In this document: positions 17,879-26,995 of the stretch, one piece after another
Numbering within the stretch: position 1 is the stretch's first letter
How the letters are laid out: every line of letters begins with the position of its first letter
Assembly: GCF_026015985.1 (NCBI RefSeq)
Contig: NZ_CP110389.1
Location: forward strand, 5,798,001-5,862,000
Direction: 5' to 3'
From: Rhodopseudomonas sp. P2A-2r
GTDB taxonomy: Bacteria; Pseudomonadota; Alphaproteobacteria; Rhizobiales; Xanthobacteraceae
Length of the DNA: 64,000 nucleotides
Program-made: the position numbers and the translations under genes
The notes under the pieces: generated by a model
Told to the model about the DNA's origin: nothing
Seen by the model: only the letters and a program-made list of their open reading frames with translations
Database searches by the model: none

Positions 17879-19389
17879 GCCGCTGACACTTTCTGACTAT
17901 GCTGACCGGCGATCTGCGCAAGAAGCCGGTCGATATCCACGGCGGCATTGCTGTGCTCGCCGACGATGCTGTGCTCCGACATCACAAGAATGCGGTCGGC
18001 GATCTCGAAGACCTCGTCGAGTTCGGTCAGGAACACGATGGTGGCGCGGCCACGGGCCGAAGCACGCAACTGAACGCCGATATCGCGCCGCGCGGCGATG
18101 TCCACGCCCTGGAACGGTTCGTCGAGGATGAGAACCCGCGATGGCTCCGACAGCCAGCGCCCGATCATGACCTTCTGCTGGTTGCCGCCGGACAGCGTCT
18201 GCATGTCATCGCCTTCGCTGCGGCAGACGATCCCCAGCGACTTGATCTGGCCGCGCGCCTTGAGAAGCTCACGGCCACGCCCGACGACGCCGAAGTTCGA
18301 GAGGCGCGGGAGGAAGGGTGCACTGATATTCTCGGCGATGTTGAAGTCGGGAATGACGCCGTTATCGGCGCGGTCCTTCGCAACGAGAAAAACACCGCGC
18401 GCGATCGCCTGACGGGTGTTCGACGGACGATAGTCGGCGCCATCGAGCGCCATGCTGCCCCCACGGGACGGCCGACGCCGAACAGCGTTTCCGCAAGCTC
18501 GGTCTTGCCGACGCCGACCAGGCCCGTCACGGCGACGATCTCGCCGTCGCCCAGATGGAAATCGAAAGGACGCGATCCCTGCCGAAGCTGCAGCCCGCGC
18601 GCCGCGAACACCGGCGTGCCGCCTTGTTGAACGGACACCGTGCCCGCCACGACCTTCTGTCCGAGCATTGCATTGACCGCGGCCTCATACTCCAGCTCCG
18701 GCCCCTCGAAGCGGCCGGTAATTCGACCGTCGCGCAGCACGACGATGCTGTCGGCAAGCCGCCGGATGTCCGACATGCGATGCGTGATGTAGAGCACCGC
18801 GACCCGCGCGCGCGCAGACGGTCGACGAGATCGAACAGGCGATCGGCCTCGCTGCTCGACAGCGACGAGGTCGGCTCATCGAGGATCAGGACTTGCGGCT
18901 CATGCGCCATGGCCCGGGCGATGGCGACCATCTGGCGGTCGGCCAGCGTCAGATCGCTGACACGGGCGGACAGATCGAGGGCGAGGCCCATCCGTGCAGC
19001 AACCGCCGCAGCCTCGCGCCGCACGCGAGCCGGATTGAAAACAGGCGCGCGCCGCGGCCGTTCAGGCGATCGAGGGTGAGGTTGGTCGCGACGTCGAGGT
19101 CCGCGACTACACCGTCGTTGATGCTCTGATGAACGGTCACCACGCCGGCGCGGATCGCCTCCGCCGGAGACGCCGGGTTGAAGGCGCGGCCGTCGAGGGT
19201 GATCGTGCCCGCATCGCACTTGTTCACGCCGCTGAGGATGCGCACCAGTGTCGATTTACCGGCGCCGTTGGCGCCCATCAGCACGGTCACAGCACCGGCG
19301 CGCAGATCGATATCGACGCCCTTCAGCACAGGGATCGGTCCATATGATTTGCACACGTCTGCGATGCGAAACATTGCCTGTTCGCTCAT
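17875..19389 (-). pseudogene. sugar ABC transporter ATP-binding protein, three one-base frame breaks
   Basis: Four overlapping frames together make one RbsA/MglA-type ATPase of 505 residues. First half: Walker A GANGAGKST at residues 39-47, then LILDEPTSSLS. Second half: a degenerate GLVGVGKTE loop (usual for this family) and the signature LSGGNQQK. Breaks lie near 19044 (GG, expect GGG), at 18803-18805 (CCC, expect CCCC) and at 18458-18462 (five C, expect six). Each is cured by one added base. The start ATG 19389 has GGGAGGAAG before it. It energises the importer encoded by the next two genes. Confidence 0.85.
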
Positions 19390-19433
19390 TGCTTCCTCCC
19401 TGACCCCAAAAGGTAGGCGGCCACCCCGTCAAA

Positions 19434-19450
19434 TGTCAATAGCATTGACA
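19434..19450. promoter_or_regulatory. palindromic operator candidate in the importer/mtnK divergent promoter
   Basis: TGTCAAT-AGC-ATTGACA is a perfect 7-bp inverted repeat. Each arm contains TTGACA reading outward, which could be the -35 box of each divergent promoter: toward mtnK with TTAGCT 17 bases on, and toward the ATPase with TACCTT 18 bases on. Binding here would block both promoters. The SorC-type regulator at 14466 is the obvious candidate. Confidence 0.6.
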
Positions 19451-19533
19451 ATTGCCAGCGAGGCACTTTAGCTGGCGCCAGGGATGACGATGCGGCGCAC
19501 GAAGCTGCACGAAGCGCATGTGGAGGAGAGCTC

Positions 19534-20805
19534 ATGGATGCCCGGGTGTTCGAGGCGCTCAGCGTAGAGACGTTACCAGCGCGGCTCGGCGGCAATACCG
19601 CCTTGCGCGAGCGGATCGGCGATGACAGCAACGGCTGGAAAGTCAGCGAGATCGGCGACGGCAATCTCAATCTGGTTTTCATCGTCAAGGGCGACAAGGG
19701 CACCGCGATCGTCAAGCAGGCGCTTCCCTATGTGCGTCTTGTCGGCGAGCAATGGCCTTTGCCGCTGAAGCGCTCGTTCTTCGAATATCATGCGCTGACC
19801 CGCCAGGCGCAGCGCGATCCGGGCATGGTGCCGGCGGTGTACTTCTTCGACGCCGAACAGGCGATGATCGTGATGGAGTATCTCAGCCCCCACGTCATCC
19901 TGCGCCACGCGCTCATCGAAGGGCGGCAGCTGCCCAGGATCGGTCGCGACCTCGGGCTGTTCACCGCACGCACCCTGTTCCGGGGATCCGACCTGTGCAT
20001 GCCGACCCTGGACAAGAAAGCGGATGTCGCGCTGTTTTCCGACAATGGCGCGTTGTGCGACATCACCGAAAGTCTGGTCTTCTCCGATCCCTATATCGAA
20101 GCGCCGATGAACCGGCACACCGCGCCGCAACTCGACGGACAGGTCGAGGAGTTGCGCCGCGATCGCGATCTGAAGGTCGAGGCGCAGCGCATGAAGCATC
20201 TGTTTTCCGCCAAGGCGGAGACGCTGTGCCATGGCGACCTGCATTCCGGCTCGGTGATGGTGTCGGACGACGATACCCGTGTCATCGACCCGGAATTTGC
20301 CTTCTATGGTCCGATCAGCTTCGACGTCGGCATGCTGCTCGCCAATTTCTGGATGAGCTATTTCTCGCAGGCCGGCCATGAGCAGACGCCCGGCGAGCGC
20401 GATTCGATGCGGGCCTACCTGCTCGGTACGGTCGACGCCGTGTGGGCCACATTCTGCGCCGAATTTTCCCGGCTGTGGCAGAGCGAACGCAACGGCATTC
20501 TCTATCAGACCAGCCTGTTCGAGCAGCGCGGCGATGTGCTGGGCGCCGAGCAGGCGCTGGTGCGCGTGCTCGACGATATCCATCACGAGATGCTCGGCTT
20601 TGCCGGCGTCGAGATCCTGCGTCGTATTCTCGGGCTTGCCCACAATGCCGATTTCGAAACCATCGCCGATCCCGACCGCCGCGCGGTGTGCGAAAGTAAG
20701 GCCTTGAAACTCGGGCGGCATCTCACCGTCAACCGCGAGCGCATCCCCGGTCTCGCCGCAGTCCACGGCACCATCGAACGGCTGTACAGGGAGACGATTT
20801 CGTGA
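19534..20805 (+). CDS. mtnK: S-methyl-5-thioribose kinase
   Basis: 423 residues; ATG 19534 is preceded by GGAGGAG. MtnK phosphorylates 5-methylthioribose at C1 with ATP. The kinase fold of the APH/choline-kinase type is visible: catalytic loop HGDLHSGS at residues 233-240 (Asp235) and DPEFAF at 252-257 in place of the usual DxD. The glycine-rich nucleotide loop is [11 protein letters not shown] at about 39-49. The gene is first in an operon with mtnA and an aldolase; the stop overlaps the mtnA GTG start. 5-Deoxyribose is also a known substrate type for this branch. Confidence 0.95.
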   Translation: MDARVFEALSVETLPARLGGNTALRERIGDDSNGWKVSEIGDGNLNLVFIVKGDKGTAIVKQALPYVRLVGEQWPLPLKRSFFEYHALTRQAQRDPGMVPAVYFFDAEQAMIVMEYLSPHVILRHALIEGRQLPRIGRDLGLFTARTLFRGSDLCMPTLDKKADVALFSDNGALCDITESLVFSDPYIEAPMNRHTAPQLDGQVEELRRDRDLKVEAQRMKHLFSAKAETLCHGDLHSGSVMVSDDDTRVIDPEFAFYGPISFDVGMLLANFWMSYFSQAGHEQTPGERDSMRAYLLGTVDAVWATFCAEFSRLWQSERNGILYQTSLFEQRGDVLGAEQALVRVLDDIHHEMLGFAGVEILRRILGLAHNADFETIADPDRRAVCESKALKLGRHLTVNRERIPGLAAVHGTIERLYRETIS

Positions 20806-21986
20806 AAGTCGGAGAGCGCCACTACCAAACGATCTGGCTCGACGCTGACGGCCGTTCGGTCGAGATCATCGATCAGCGCTGGCTGCCCCATGAATTCCGC
20901 ACCGTCACGCTGCGCACGGTGACCGATGTCGCAACCGCGATCCGCGACATGTGGGTCCGCGGCGCGCCGCTGATCGGCGTCACCGCCGCCTATGGCATGG
21001 CCATCGCCATGGCCGACGATCCGTCCGACGCGAATCTCGACGCGACATGGGACGTTCTCCACGAAACGCGGCCGACAGCCATCAATCTGCGTTGGGCGCT
21101 CGACGCGATGCGCGGCTTCCTGCGGCCGCTCCGCCCCGATGAGCGCGCCGACGCTGCGTATCGGCGCGCCGCCGAAATCGCCCAGGAAGATGTGCAGCTC
21201 AACCGGTCCATCGGCGCCAACGGCCTGAAGATCATTCGCGAGATCGCGAAGCGCAAGGCGCCGGGACAGCCGGTGAACATACTGACCCATTGCAATGCCG
21301 GATGGCTGGCCACCGTCGACTACGGCACCGCGACCGCGCCGATCTACATGGCGACCGAAGAAGGCATTGCGGTTCATGTCTATGTCGATGAAACGCGCCC
21401 GCGCAACCAGGGCGCTCAGCTGACGGCCTGGGAGCTCAACGGACACGGCGTGCCGCATACCTTGATCGTCGACAATGCAGGCGGGCACCTGATGCAGCAC
21501 GGCAAGGTCGACATGGTGATCGTCGGCACCGACCGCACCACGGCGAACGGCGACGTGTGCAACAAGATCGGCACCTATCTGAAGGCACTCGCGGCGTCCG
21601 ACAACGGCGTGCCGTTCTATGTGGCGCTGCCCTCGCCGACCATCGACTGGACCCTGCGCGACGGGATCAAGGAGATTCCGATCGAGGAACGGGCGAGCGA
21701 CGAGGTGACGTTCGTGCAGGGCCGCAGCGCCGACGGATCCATCGCCCGAGTGCGCATCTCGCCGGAGGGAAGCCCGGCTGCCAATCCGGCCTTCGACGTC
21801 ACACCCGCGCGACTGATCACCGGCCTGATTACCGAGCGCGGCGTGGTCAACCCTTCGCACGAAAGCCTGATCGCGCTGTTTCCGGAACATGCCGACAGCG
21901 TCGACCATCCGGTCACGCCGATGACCCAGACCGACGGCAGCGTTCGCCCCAGACAGCACGCCTTTTCCGCCAAGCCCCGGAGCTAG
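20802..21986 (+). CDS. mtnA: S-methyl-5-thioribose-1-phosphate isomerase
   Basis: 394 residues from GTG 20802, which overlaps the mtnK TGA. MtnA converts methylthioribose-1-phosphate (or 5-deoxyribose-1-phosphate) to the ribulose form. Family motifs are WVRGAPLIG at about 51-59, the catalytic Cys164 in [11 protein letters not shown] and Asp244 in [11 protein letters not shown], matching the Cys/Asp pair of the B. subtilis enzyme. The protein belongs to the eIF2B-like superfamily. The C-terminal 30 residues are an extension beyond the usual end. A 635-residue minus-strand frame overlaps but has no domain. Confidence 0.95.
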   Translation: MKVGERHYQTIWLDADGRSVEIIDQRWLPHEFRTVTLRTVTDVATAIRDMWVRGAPLIGVTAAYGMAIAMADDPSDANLDATWDVLHETRPTAINLRWALDAMRGFLRPLRPDERADAAYRRAAEIAQEDVQLNRSIGANGLKIIREIAKRKAPGQPVNILTHCNAGWLATVDYGTATAPIYMATEEGIAVHVYVDETRPRNQGAQLTAWELNGHGVPHTLIVDNAGGHLMQHGKVDMVIVGTDRTTANGDVCNKIGTYLKALAASDNGVPFYVALPSPTIDWTLRDGIKEIPIEERASDEVTFVQGRSADGSIARVRISPEGSPAANPAFDVTPARLITGLITERGVVNPSHESLIALFPEHADSVDHPVTPMTQTDGSVRPRQHAFSAKPRS

Positions 21987-22016
21987 ACCACAGGATCCGG
22001 AGATGGAGCATAGACC

Positions 22017-22670
22017 TTGACCGCCACAGACGACCGCACCCTGCGCACGCAAGTCCTGGCGACCTGCCGGCGGATGAACGAGACCGGCATCAATCAGGGC
22101 ACATCGGGAAACATCTCGGTCCGCAACGACCGGGGCTTCCTGATCACGCCGACGTCGCTGCCCTACGACATCATGCAGGAGGAAGATCTGGTCCAGATGT
22201 TCTTCGACGGCACCCATGAGGGCAAGCGCCGTCCGTCGTCGGAATGGCGCTTCCACCGTGATATCCTGACGGCGCGCGCGGATATCGATTGCGTGCTGCA
22301 TTGCCATTCCGTCTATGCGACGACGCTGGCATGCCACCACAGGACCATTCCGAGCTTCCACTACATGATCGCCGTTGCCGGCGGCACGACGATCCGTTGC
22401 GCACCCTATGCGACGTTCGGCACGCAGGAGCTCTCGGATGCGGCGCTGGTGGCGCTTGATGGCCGCCTCGCCTGCCTGCTCGGCCAGCATGGCCAGATCT
22501 CGCTTGGCAAGTCCCTGGCCTCAGCCCTGGCGCTCGCCGTCGAGGTCGAAACGCTGTCGCGCCTGTATGTGCAAGCCCTCACGCTGGGCGAGCCGCCGGT
22601 CCTGAGCGACGAGGAAATGGCGCGCGTCGCCCTGCAAATGAAGACCATGTCCTACGGCAAGGCCGAATAG
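22017..22670 (+). CDS. class II aldolase, probable 5-(methylthio)ribulose-1-phosphate / 5-deoxyribulose-1-phosphate aldolase
   Basis: 217 residues, aldolase class II / AraD-FucA family. Metal ligands are His95, His97 and His158, with Glu76 as the likely catalytic acid. NQGTSGNISVR at about 26-36 is the phosphate-binding start. Following mtnK and mtnA, it would split the ribulose-1-phosphate into DHAP and 2-(methylthio)acetaldehyde (or acetaldehyde from 5-deoxyribulose), the so-called DHAP shunt. It replaces MtnB in position; fuculose-phosphate aldolase annotation would be generic. The specific reaction is inferred from context. Confidence 0.88.
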   Translation: MTATDDRTLRTQVLATCRRMNETGINQGTSGNISVRNDRGFLITPTSLPYDIMQEEDLVQMFFDGTHEGKRRPSSEWRFHRDILTARADIDCVLHCHSVYATTLACHHRTIPSFHYMIAVAGGTTIRCAPYATFGTQELSDAALVALDGRLACLLGQHGQISLGKSLASALALAVEVETLSRLYVQALTLGEPPVLSDEEMARVALQMKTMSYGKAE

Positions 22671-22890
22671 GCGCCCCGATCCGGAGGCGCGCCCCCCGGC
22701 GCAATTTGCGATTGACGGCCTGCCGCGCATTCCGCCATGCGGCAGGAGCCGACGATGCCAGCCCGGCATGCGCTCTGGACCTCGGTCTTTTTTCATCTAG
22801 AGTTGGACCCGCGCGGCAGACATCCATATCCGCGGTCGGGGCATCATGCGTAACGGGCACCGGCAGCGGTCATTCAAGGGTAAACAAGTT

Positions 22891-23142
22891 ATGGGAATTG
22901 AATCTATTGTCGTCTGGCTTCTGGTCGGCGCCGTCGCCGGCTGGCTGGCGGGCCTGATCGTCACCGGCGGCGGCTTCGGCCTGATCGGCAACATCGTCAT
23001 CGGCATCATCGGCGCGGTGGTCGCCGGCTGGCTGCTGCCGCAACTCGGCGTCAACCTCGGCAGCGGGATCCTGCGCGCCATCATCAATTCGGCGATCGGC
23101 GCGGTGATCGTTCTCGTCGTCCTGTCTCTGATCCGGCGCTGA
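22891..23142 (+). CDS. GlsB/YeaQ/YmgE family membrane protein
   Basis: 83 residues from ATG 22891 (MGIESIVVWLLV); the frame is open upstream but the conserved protein begins here. Three hydrophobic segments rich in GxxxG (AGWLAGLIV, GNIVIGIIGAVVAGWLL, AIIGAVIVLVVL-like) match the transglycosylase-associated / GlsB stress family of small inner-membrane proteins. Homologues are often induced by general stress, but their action is unknown. It sits between the mtn operon and moxR, 97 bases ahead of moxR. Confidence 0.9.
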   Translation: MGIESIVVWLLVGAVAGWLAGLIVTGGGFGLIGNIVIGIIGAVVAGWLLPQLGVNLGSGILRAIINSAIGAVIVLVVLSLIRR

Positions 23143-23238
23143 CGCCGTTTCACATGCTCCCTGCGACCGCCTTCCGGCGGTCGTTTCATGTCCAGATGCC
23201 GTCACCGCGCGCGACAATAACAGCAAGGCAAAGTCTCG

Positions 23239-24081
23239 ATGAAATTCACCGGCACCAAGAACTACGTCGCCACCGACGATCTGAAGATCGCGGTCAATGC
23301 CGCCATCGTGCTGGAGCGGCCGCTGCTGGTGAAGGGCGAGCCGGGCACCGGCAAGACCGTGCTGGCGGAGGAAGTGGCGAAAGCGCTCGGCGCGCCGCTG
23401 CTGACCTGGCACATCAAGTCGACCACCAAGGCGCAGCAGGGCCTGTATGAATACGACGCGGTGTCGCGGCTGCGCGACAGCCAGCTCGGCGATAGCCGCG
23501 TCTCCAACATTGCCAACTACATCAAGCGCGGCAAGCTGTGGGAGGCCTTCACCCACGAACAGCGCCCGGTGCTGCTGATCGACGAGATCGACAAGGCCGA
23601 CATCGAATTCCCCAATGATCTCCTGCTCGAACTCGACCGCATGGAATTTCACGTCTACGAGACCGGCGAGACCATCAAGGCGGCGAAGCGCCCGATCGTG
23701 ATGATCACCTCCAACAACGAGAAGGAACTGCCCGACGCCTTCCTGCGCCGCTGCTTCTTCCACTACATCAAGTTCCCCGACATCGAGACCATGAACCAGA
23801 TCGTCGAGGTGCACTTCCCCGGCATCAAGCAGCGTCTGGTCGCCGAAGCCATGCGCATCTTCTTCGAGATCCGCGAGGTGCCCGGCCTGAAGAAGAAGCC
23901 CTCGACCTCCGAACTGCTGGACTGGCTCAAGCTGCTGCTCAACGAGGACATGACGCCGGAAATGTTGCGCGAGCGCGACCCGCGAAAACTGATCCCGCCG
24001 CTGCACGGCGCGCTCCTGAAGAACGAGCAGGACGTCCACCTGTTCGAGCGGCTGGCGTTTTTGAACAGAAGGGAAGTGTAA
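23239..24081 (+). CDS. MoxR family AAA+ ATPase
   Basis: 280 residues. Walker A GEPGTGKT is at 33-40 and Walker B VLLIDEID at 111-118; sensor-1-like ITSNNEKELP follows, as in MoxR ATPases. These form rings that, with VWA-domain partners, remodel or activate enzyme complexes. The natural partner here is the CoxE-type VWA gene at 13051-14231, which lies 9 kb away on the other strand. The sequence after residue 200 is the helical lid domain. Very confident of family; the client is unknown. Confidence 0.94.
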   Translation: MKFTGTKNYVATDDLKIAVNAAIVLERPLLVKGEPGTGKTVLAEEVAKALGAPLLTWHIKSTTKAQQGLYEYDAVSRLRDSQLGDSRVSNIANYIKRGKLWEAFTHEQRPVLLIDEIDKADIEFPNDLLLELDRMEFHVYETGETIKAAKRPIVMITSNNEKELPDAFLRRCFFHYIKFPDIETMNQIVEVHFPGIKQRLVAEAMRIFFEIREVPGLKKKPSTSELLDWLKLLLNEDMTPEMLRERDPRKLIPPLHGALLKNEQDVHLFERLAFLNRREV

Positions 24082-24126
24082 GGCGGACAAGCGAGTTGCC
24101 TGCGCACGCTTGCTCACACATTCGGC

Positions 24127-24246
24127 TCTCATCCCCGCGTATGCGGGGATCCAGTAGACACCGGCCGCGCGACTCGATCGCGAACGCCTGAGTTTACTGG
24201 ATCGCCCGGTCCCGGCGCGCAATTGCGCGCCTGGCCGGGCGATGAC
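24127..24246. repeat. intergenic repeat, CCCGCGTATGCGGGGATCC type
   Basis: Begins with the hairpin ATCCCCGCGTATGCGGGGAT, continues CCAGTAGAC..., and ends with ACTGGATCGCCCGGTC and GCGCGCAATTGCGCGC. A relative runs in the other direction at 51866-51990. Folds into nested hairpins; no coding sense. Confidence 0.7.
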
Positions 24247-24253
24247 AACGCGT

Positions 24254-24382
24254 AAGGTGGGTAGAGCGCAGGCGCACGGCGCCGGAGCGAAACCCATCAT
24301 GCATGCCGAAGCGGTGATGGGTTTCGCGGAGTTCATCATCGGGCGCGCTTCGCGCGACCCGTTGGCTCACCCCATCCTACCG
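24254..24382. repeat. intergenic repeat, GGTGGGTAGAGCGC type
   Basis: Starts AGGTGGGTAGAGCGCAGGCG, includes GAGCGAAACCCATC and its mirror GATGGGTTTCGC, and ends CCCATCCTACC, forming a long imperfect palindrome. Only one copy is in this window. Confidence 0.6.
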
Positions 24383-24406
24383 CCTATTTCGTCGAGGCTG
24401 CCCTGG

Positions 24407-24519
24407 TTTCCCGGACGCGGTGCGGCACGTTTGTGCCGCTTCGCAGATCCGGGATCCCGGTGTCCGCCTTGAAAGTAACCCGCCCCCGGATCTGCGGCGC
24501 AGTGCACTGCGTCCGGGAT
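24407..24519. repeat. intergenic repeat family A (CCCGGACGCGGTGC type)
   Basis: TTTCCCGGACGCGGTGCGGCA ... CGCAGATCCGGGA ... CCGGATCTGCGGCGCA ... CTGCGTCCGGG: outer arms pair with each other and an inner pair forms around GATCCGGG. Copies also at 30664-30794, 36172-36325 and 41332-41566. Confidence 0.75.
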
Positions 24520-24542
24520 ACGCGCGTCGCAGAACGACGGCG

Positions 24543-25753
24543 CTACGTAAACTGCCCGGCAAGTTCGCAGCTTTGCCAGTCCTGCTGTTCGAGCCCTTCT
24601 TCCGGAATGAAGTAATACAACGTCCCGCCCGGACCCCAATCGGCAAACTCTTCGCCATTTGTGTAGGAGGGAAGCTGGAGCAAAAGGCGGTAATCGTCGG
24701 ACGGCCTGTCGAGGAGGAAATCCCAGTCGTCGTTTTGCACCAGACGCGGCCAGCCCAGCATGGCGCCAAAATCGCCGGCATAGTCGTAGCCTTCGGGCAA
24801 GCCATGCGACTCCAGTGCACTGTAAAATTCTTCATAGGCCGCAAACGCGCGGTCGTCCTTCAGGATGGATTCAACCAGCCTGCTCTTCGGATCCGGCAGT
24901 TGCAGAAGCGGGCGGAACAGCAGTTCGGCGCGGGGGAACACGGTCAATGGCAGCATCGGCGGAACGGCCGGCGCGAGCTGCGACGTATCGGGCCAGTGGT
25001 ACACCGCGCCACCCATTGACGAGAACATGCAGCCGTTGACGGTGTCATGATCGCCGAAAAAGGCGAGCACGCCGGAGGACGGCAACACCTCGGCACCAGG
25101 CAGATGACAGATATCGGCGCAATTGATCTGTCCAATAAACAGCATCGGCTCCGTTGCCTCAACCGGCCATGTCCAGCCCGGCGGCGCATGAGGCATGCCA
25201 CCAAGGCGCGATCCGTGCGGCGGTGCATCGTCCCGCGGCGCCTGCGGCCAAAGTCCCATTGCCGGTCTCAGCAACTGCAGCAGTCGTCGCGGCTGGTCGG
25301 GGATCAGTGCAGAGATCCGCCGCTCGATTTCGTCGCGCGCCATACCCGCCGGAGGCGGATGGCGCGCCGGCCAGAAGATCGGATGGTCCGCGGGAAGTGG
25401 CGCAATCGGAACGGGCATGGCCAGCGGCGGCGCTGCCAGCATCCGGGCGGCGTTCGCTCCGACTTCGCCGCCGACGCTGCTCAGTGCGGTGAGGGTCGTG
25501 CGAAAAGCCTGGGGATCGATATCTCGAAATTGCAGCGCCGCCGTATATCGCAGTTCGACGTCCGGATGCTGAAGCAGCGGCATCAGTTGCGACAGCCGCC
25601 ATCGCTCCGCGCCTTCAAAAGGTCGGCGATCCGGATCCGCTTGTCAAAATGACGGTTTGCGGCGCCAACATGCTCGATTGCAGCATGCGCTCGCACATTG
25701 TCGATCCAGGCCTGAACCAGCTCAGTGTCCGAGAGTCCTTGAAGATCGCCCAT
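24543..25753 (-). CDS. DUF2019-DUF1963 (YwqG-like) two-domain protein, one-base frame break
   Basis: Start ATG 25753 has a good AGGAGAA site. The first 46 codons (MGDLQGLSDTELVQAW...) then hit a stop, while the main frame begins RWRLSQLMPLLQHPD. One added base at the AAAA run 25617-25620 joins them to 403 residues. Residues about 1-90 then look like a DUF2019 helical-repeat domain (PLLQHPDVELRYTAA), and about 130-403 like DUF1963/YwqG (GGMPHAPPGWTWP, FIGQINC, PSSGVLAFFGD). Neither domain has a known enzyme function. If the break is real, the remaining 346-residue frame still holds DUF1963. Confidence 0.72.
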
Positions 25754-25840
25754 GACGTTCTCCTAGCCGTCAAGGATTATGAACAAATCGGGAACAATTT
25801 CAAGCCAGATCACTTCCTTCGAGGCTTCTGATTTTTCCCT

Positions 25841-25909
25841 GTATACATAAACAGCCTTTTCAACGGGGCGCTAACGGGTTAAAAGGGTCATAATCAAATT
25901 TCAGTATAC
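25841..25909. promoter_or_regulatory. pair of GTATAC palindromes upstream of vanA (candidate VanR operators)
   Basis: TGTATACA (core 25841-25846) and AGTATACA (core 25904-25909) lie before vanA. The cores are 63 bases apart, close to six helical turns, so dimers could bind on one face of the DNA. The form suits FadR-subfamily GntR proteins (GT-N-AC arms), and such a regulator gene follows vanA. Inference from pattern and context. Confidence 0.5.
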
Positions 25910-25941
25910 AATCTGAATTCCACCTTACGGAGGATACCGCC

Positions 25942-26991
25942 ATGGCCGCAGCCTTCCCCATGAATGCCTGGTACGCCGCCGCTTGGGATGCGGACATCAA
26001 GCACGCGCTGTTTCCGCGCACGATCTGCAACAAGCATGTGGTGATGTACCGCAAGGCTGACGGCAGCATCGCCGCGCTGGAAGACGCCTGCTGGCACCGG
26101 CTGGTGCCGCTGTCCAAGGGCCGGCTCGAGGGCGACATCGTGGTGTGCGGCTATCACGGGCTGAAGTTCAATCCGCAGGGCCGCTGCACCTTCATGCCAT
26201 CGCAGGAGACCATCAATCCGTCCGCCTGCGTGCGTTCCTATCCGGTGGCCGAGCGGCACCGCTTCGTCTGGCTGTGGATGGGCGACCCGGCGCTGGCCGA
26301 TCCCGCTCTGGTGCCCGACATGCACTGGAACAACGATCCGGAATGGGCCGGCGACGGCAAGACCATCCATGTCAAATGCGACTGGCGCCTGGTGATCGAC
26401 AACCTGATGGACCTCACCCACGAGGCCTTCGTGCACGGCTCCAGCATCGGCCAGGACGACGTCGCCGAAGCGCCGTTCGATGTCAGCCATGGCGACAAGA
26501 CCGTCACCGTGACGCGCTGGATGAAGAACATTACGCCGCCGCCGTTCTGGGCGGCGCAACTCGGCAAGCCCGGCCCGGTGGACCGCTGGCAGATCATTCA
26601 TTTCCAGGCGCCGGGCACCGTGAACATCGATGTCGGCGTGGCCCCCGCCGGCACCGGCGCGCCGGAAGGCGACCGCTCGCAGGGCGTGAACGGCTATGTG
26701 CTCAACACCATGACGCCGGAGACCGACACCACCTGCCACTACTTCTGGGCCTTCGTGCGCAACCACCGCATCACCGAACAGAAGCTGACCACCGAGATCC
26801 GCGAAGGCGTCTCGGCGATCTTCCGCGAGGACGAGATCATCCTCGAAGCGCAGCAAAAGGCCATGGACGAAAACCCGGACCGGGTATTCTACAACCTCAA
26901 CATCGACGCCGGCGCCATGTGGACACGCAAGGTGATCGAACGCATGGTCGACAAGGAAACCACGCCGCAGCGGCTGCAGGCGGCGGAGTAG
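25942..26991 (+). CDS. vanA: vanillate O-demethylase oxygenase subunit
   Basis: 349 residues; ATG 25942 follows CGGAGGA. VanA is the terminal oxygenase that removes the methyl group of vanillate to give protocatechuate and formaldehyde. The Rieske [2Fe-2S] ligands are Cys50, His52, Cys69 and His72 (CWH...CGYHG). The mononuclear iron site is in NLMDLTHEAFVH with His160 and His165. Length and the start FPMNAWYAAAW are typical of VanA. The reductase gene vanB is at 27764 with a GntR regulator between them. Related demethoxylating oxygenases are the alternative. Confidence 0.92.
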   Translation: MAAAFPMNAWYAAAWDADIKHALFPRTICNKHVVMYRKADGSIAALEDACWHRLVPLSKGRLEGDIVVCGYHGLKFNPQGRCTFMPSQETINPSACVRSYPVAERHRFVWLWMGDPALADPALVPDMHWNNDPEWAGDGKTIHVKCDWRLVIDNLMDLTHEAFVHGSSIGQDDVAEAPFDVSHGDKTVTVTRWMKNITPPPFWAAQLGKPGPVDRWQIIHFQAPGTVNIDVGVAPAGTGAPEGDRSQGVNGYVLNTMTPETDTTCHYFWAFVRNHRITEQKLTTEIREGVSAIFREDEIILEAQQKAMDENPDRVFYNLNIDAGAMWTRKVIERMVDKETTPQRLQAAE

Positions 26992-26995
26992 GATC

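Noticed and set aside
20583..22490. 635-residue minus-strand open frame
   Set aside because: It overlaps mtnA and the aldolase, whose plus-strand products have complete catalytic motifs. The minus frame is Arg/Gly/Asp-rich without a domain, typical of antisense frames in GC-rich DNA.
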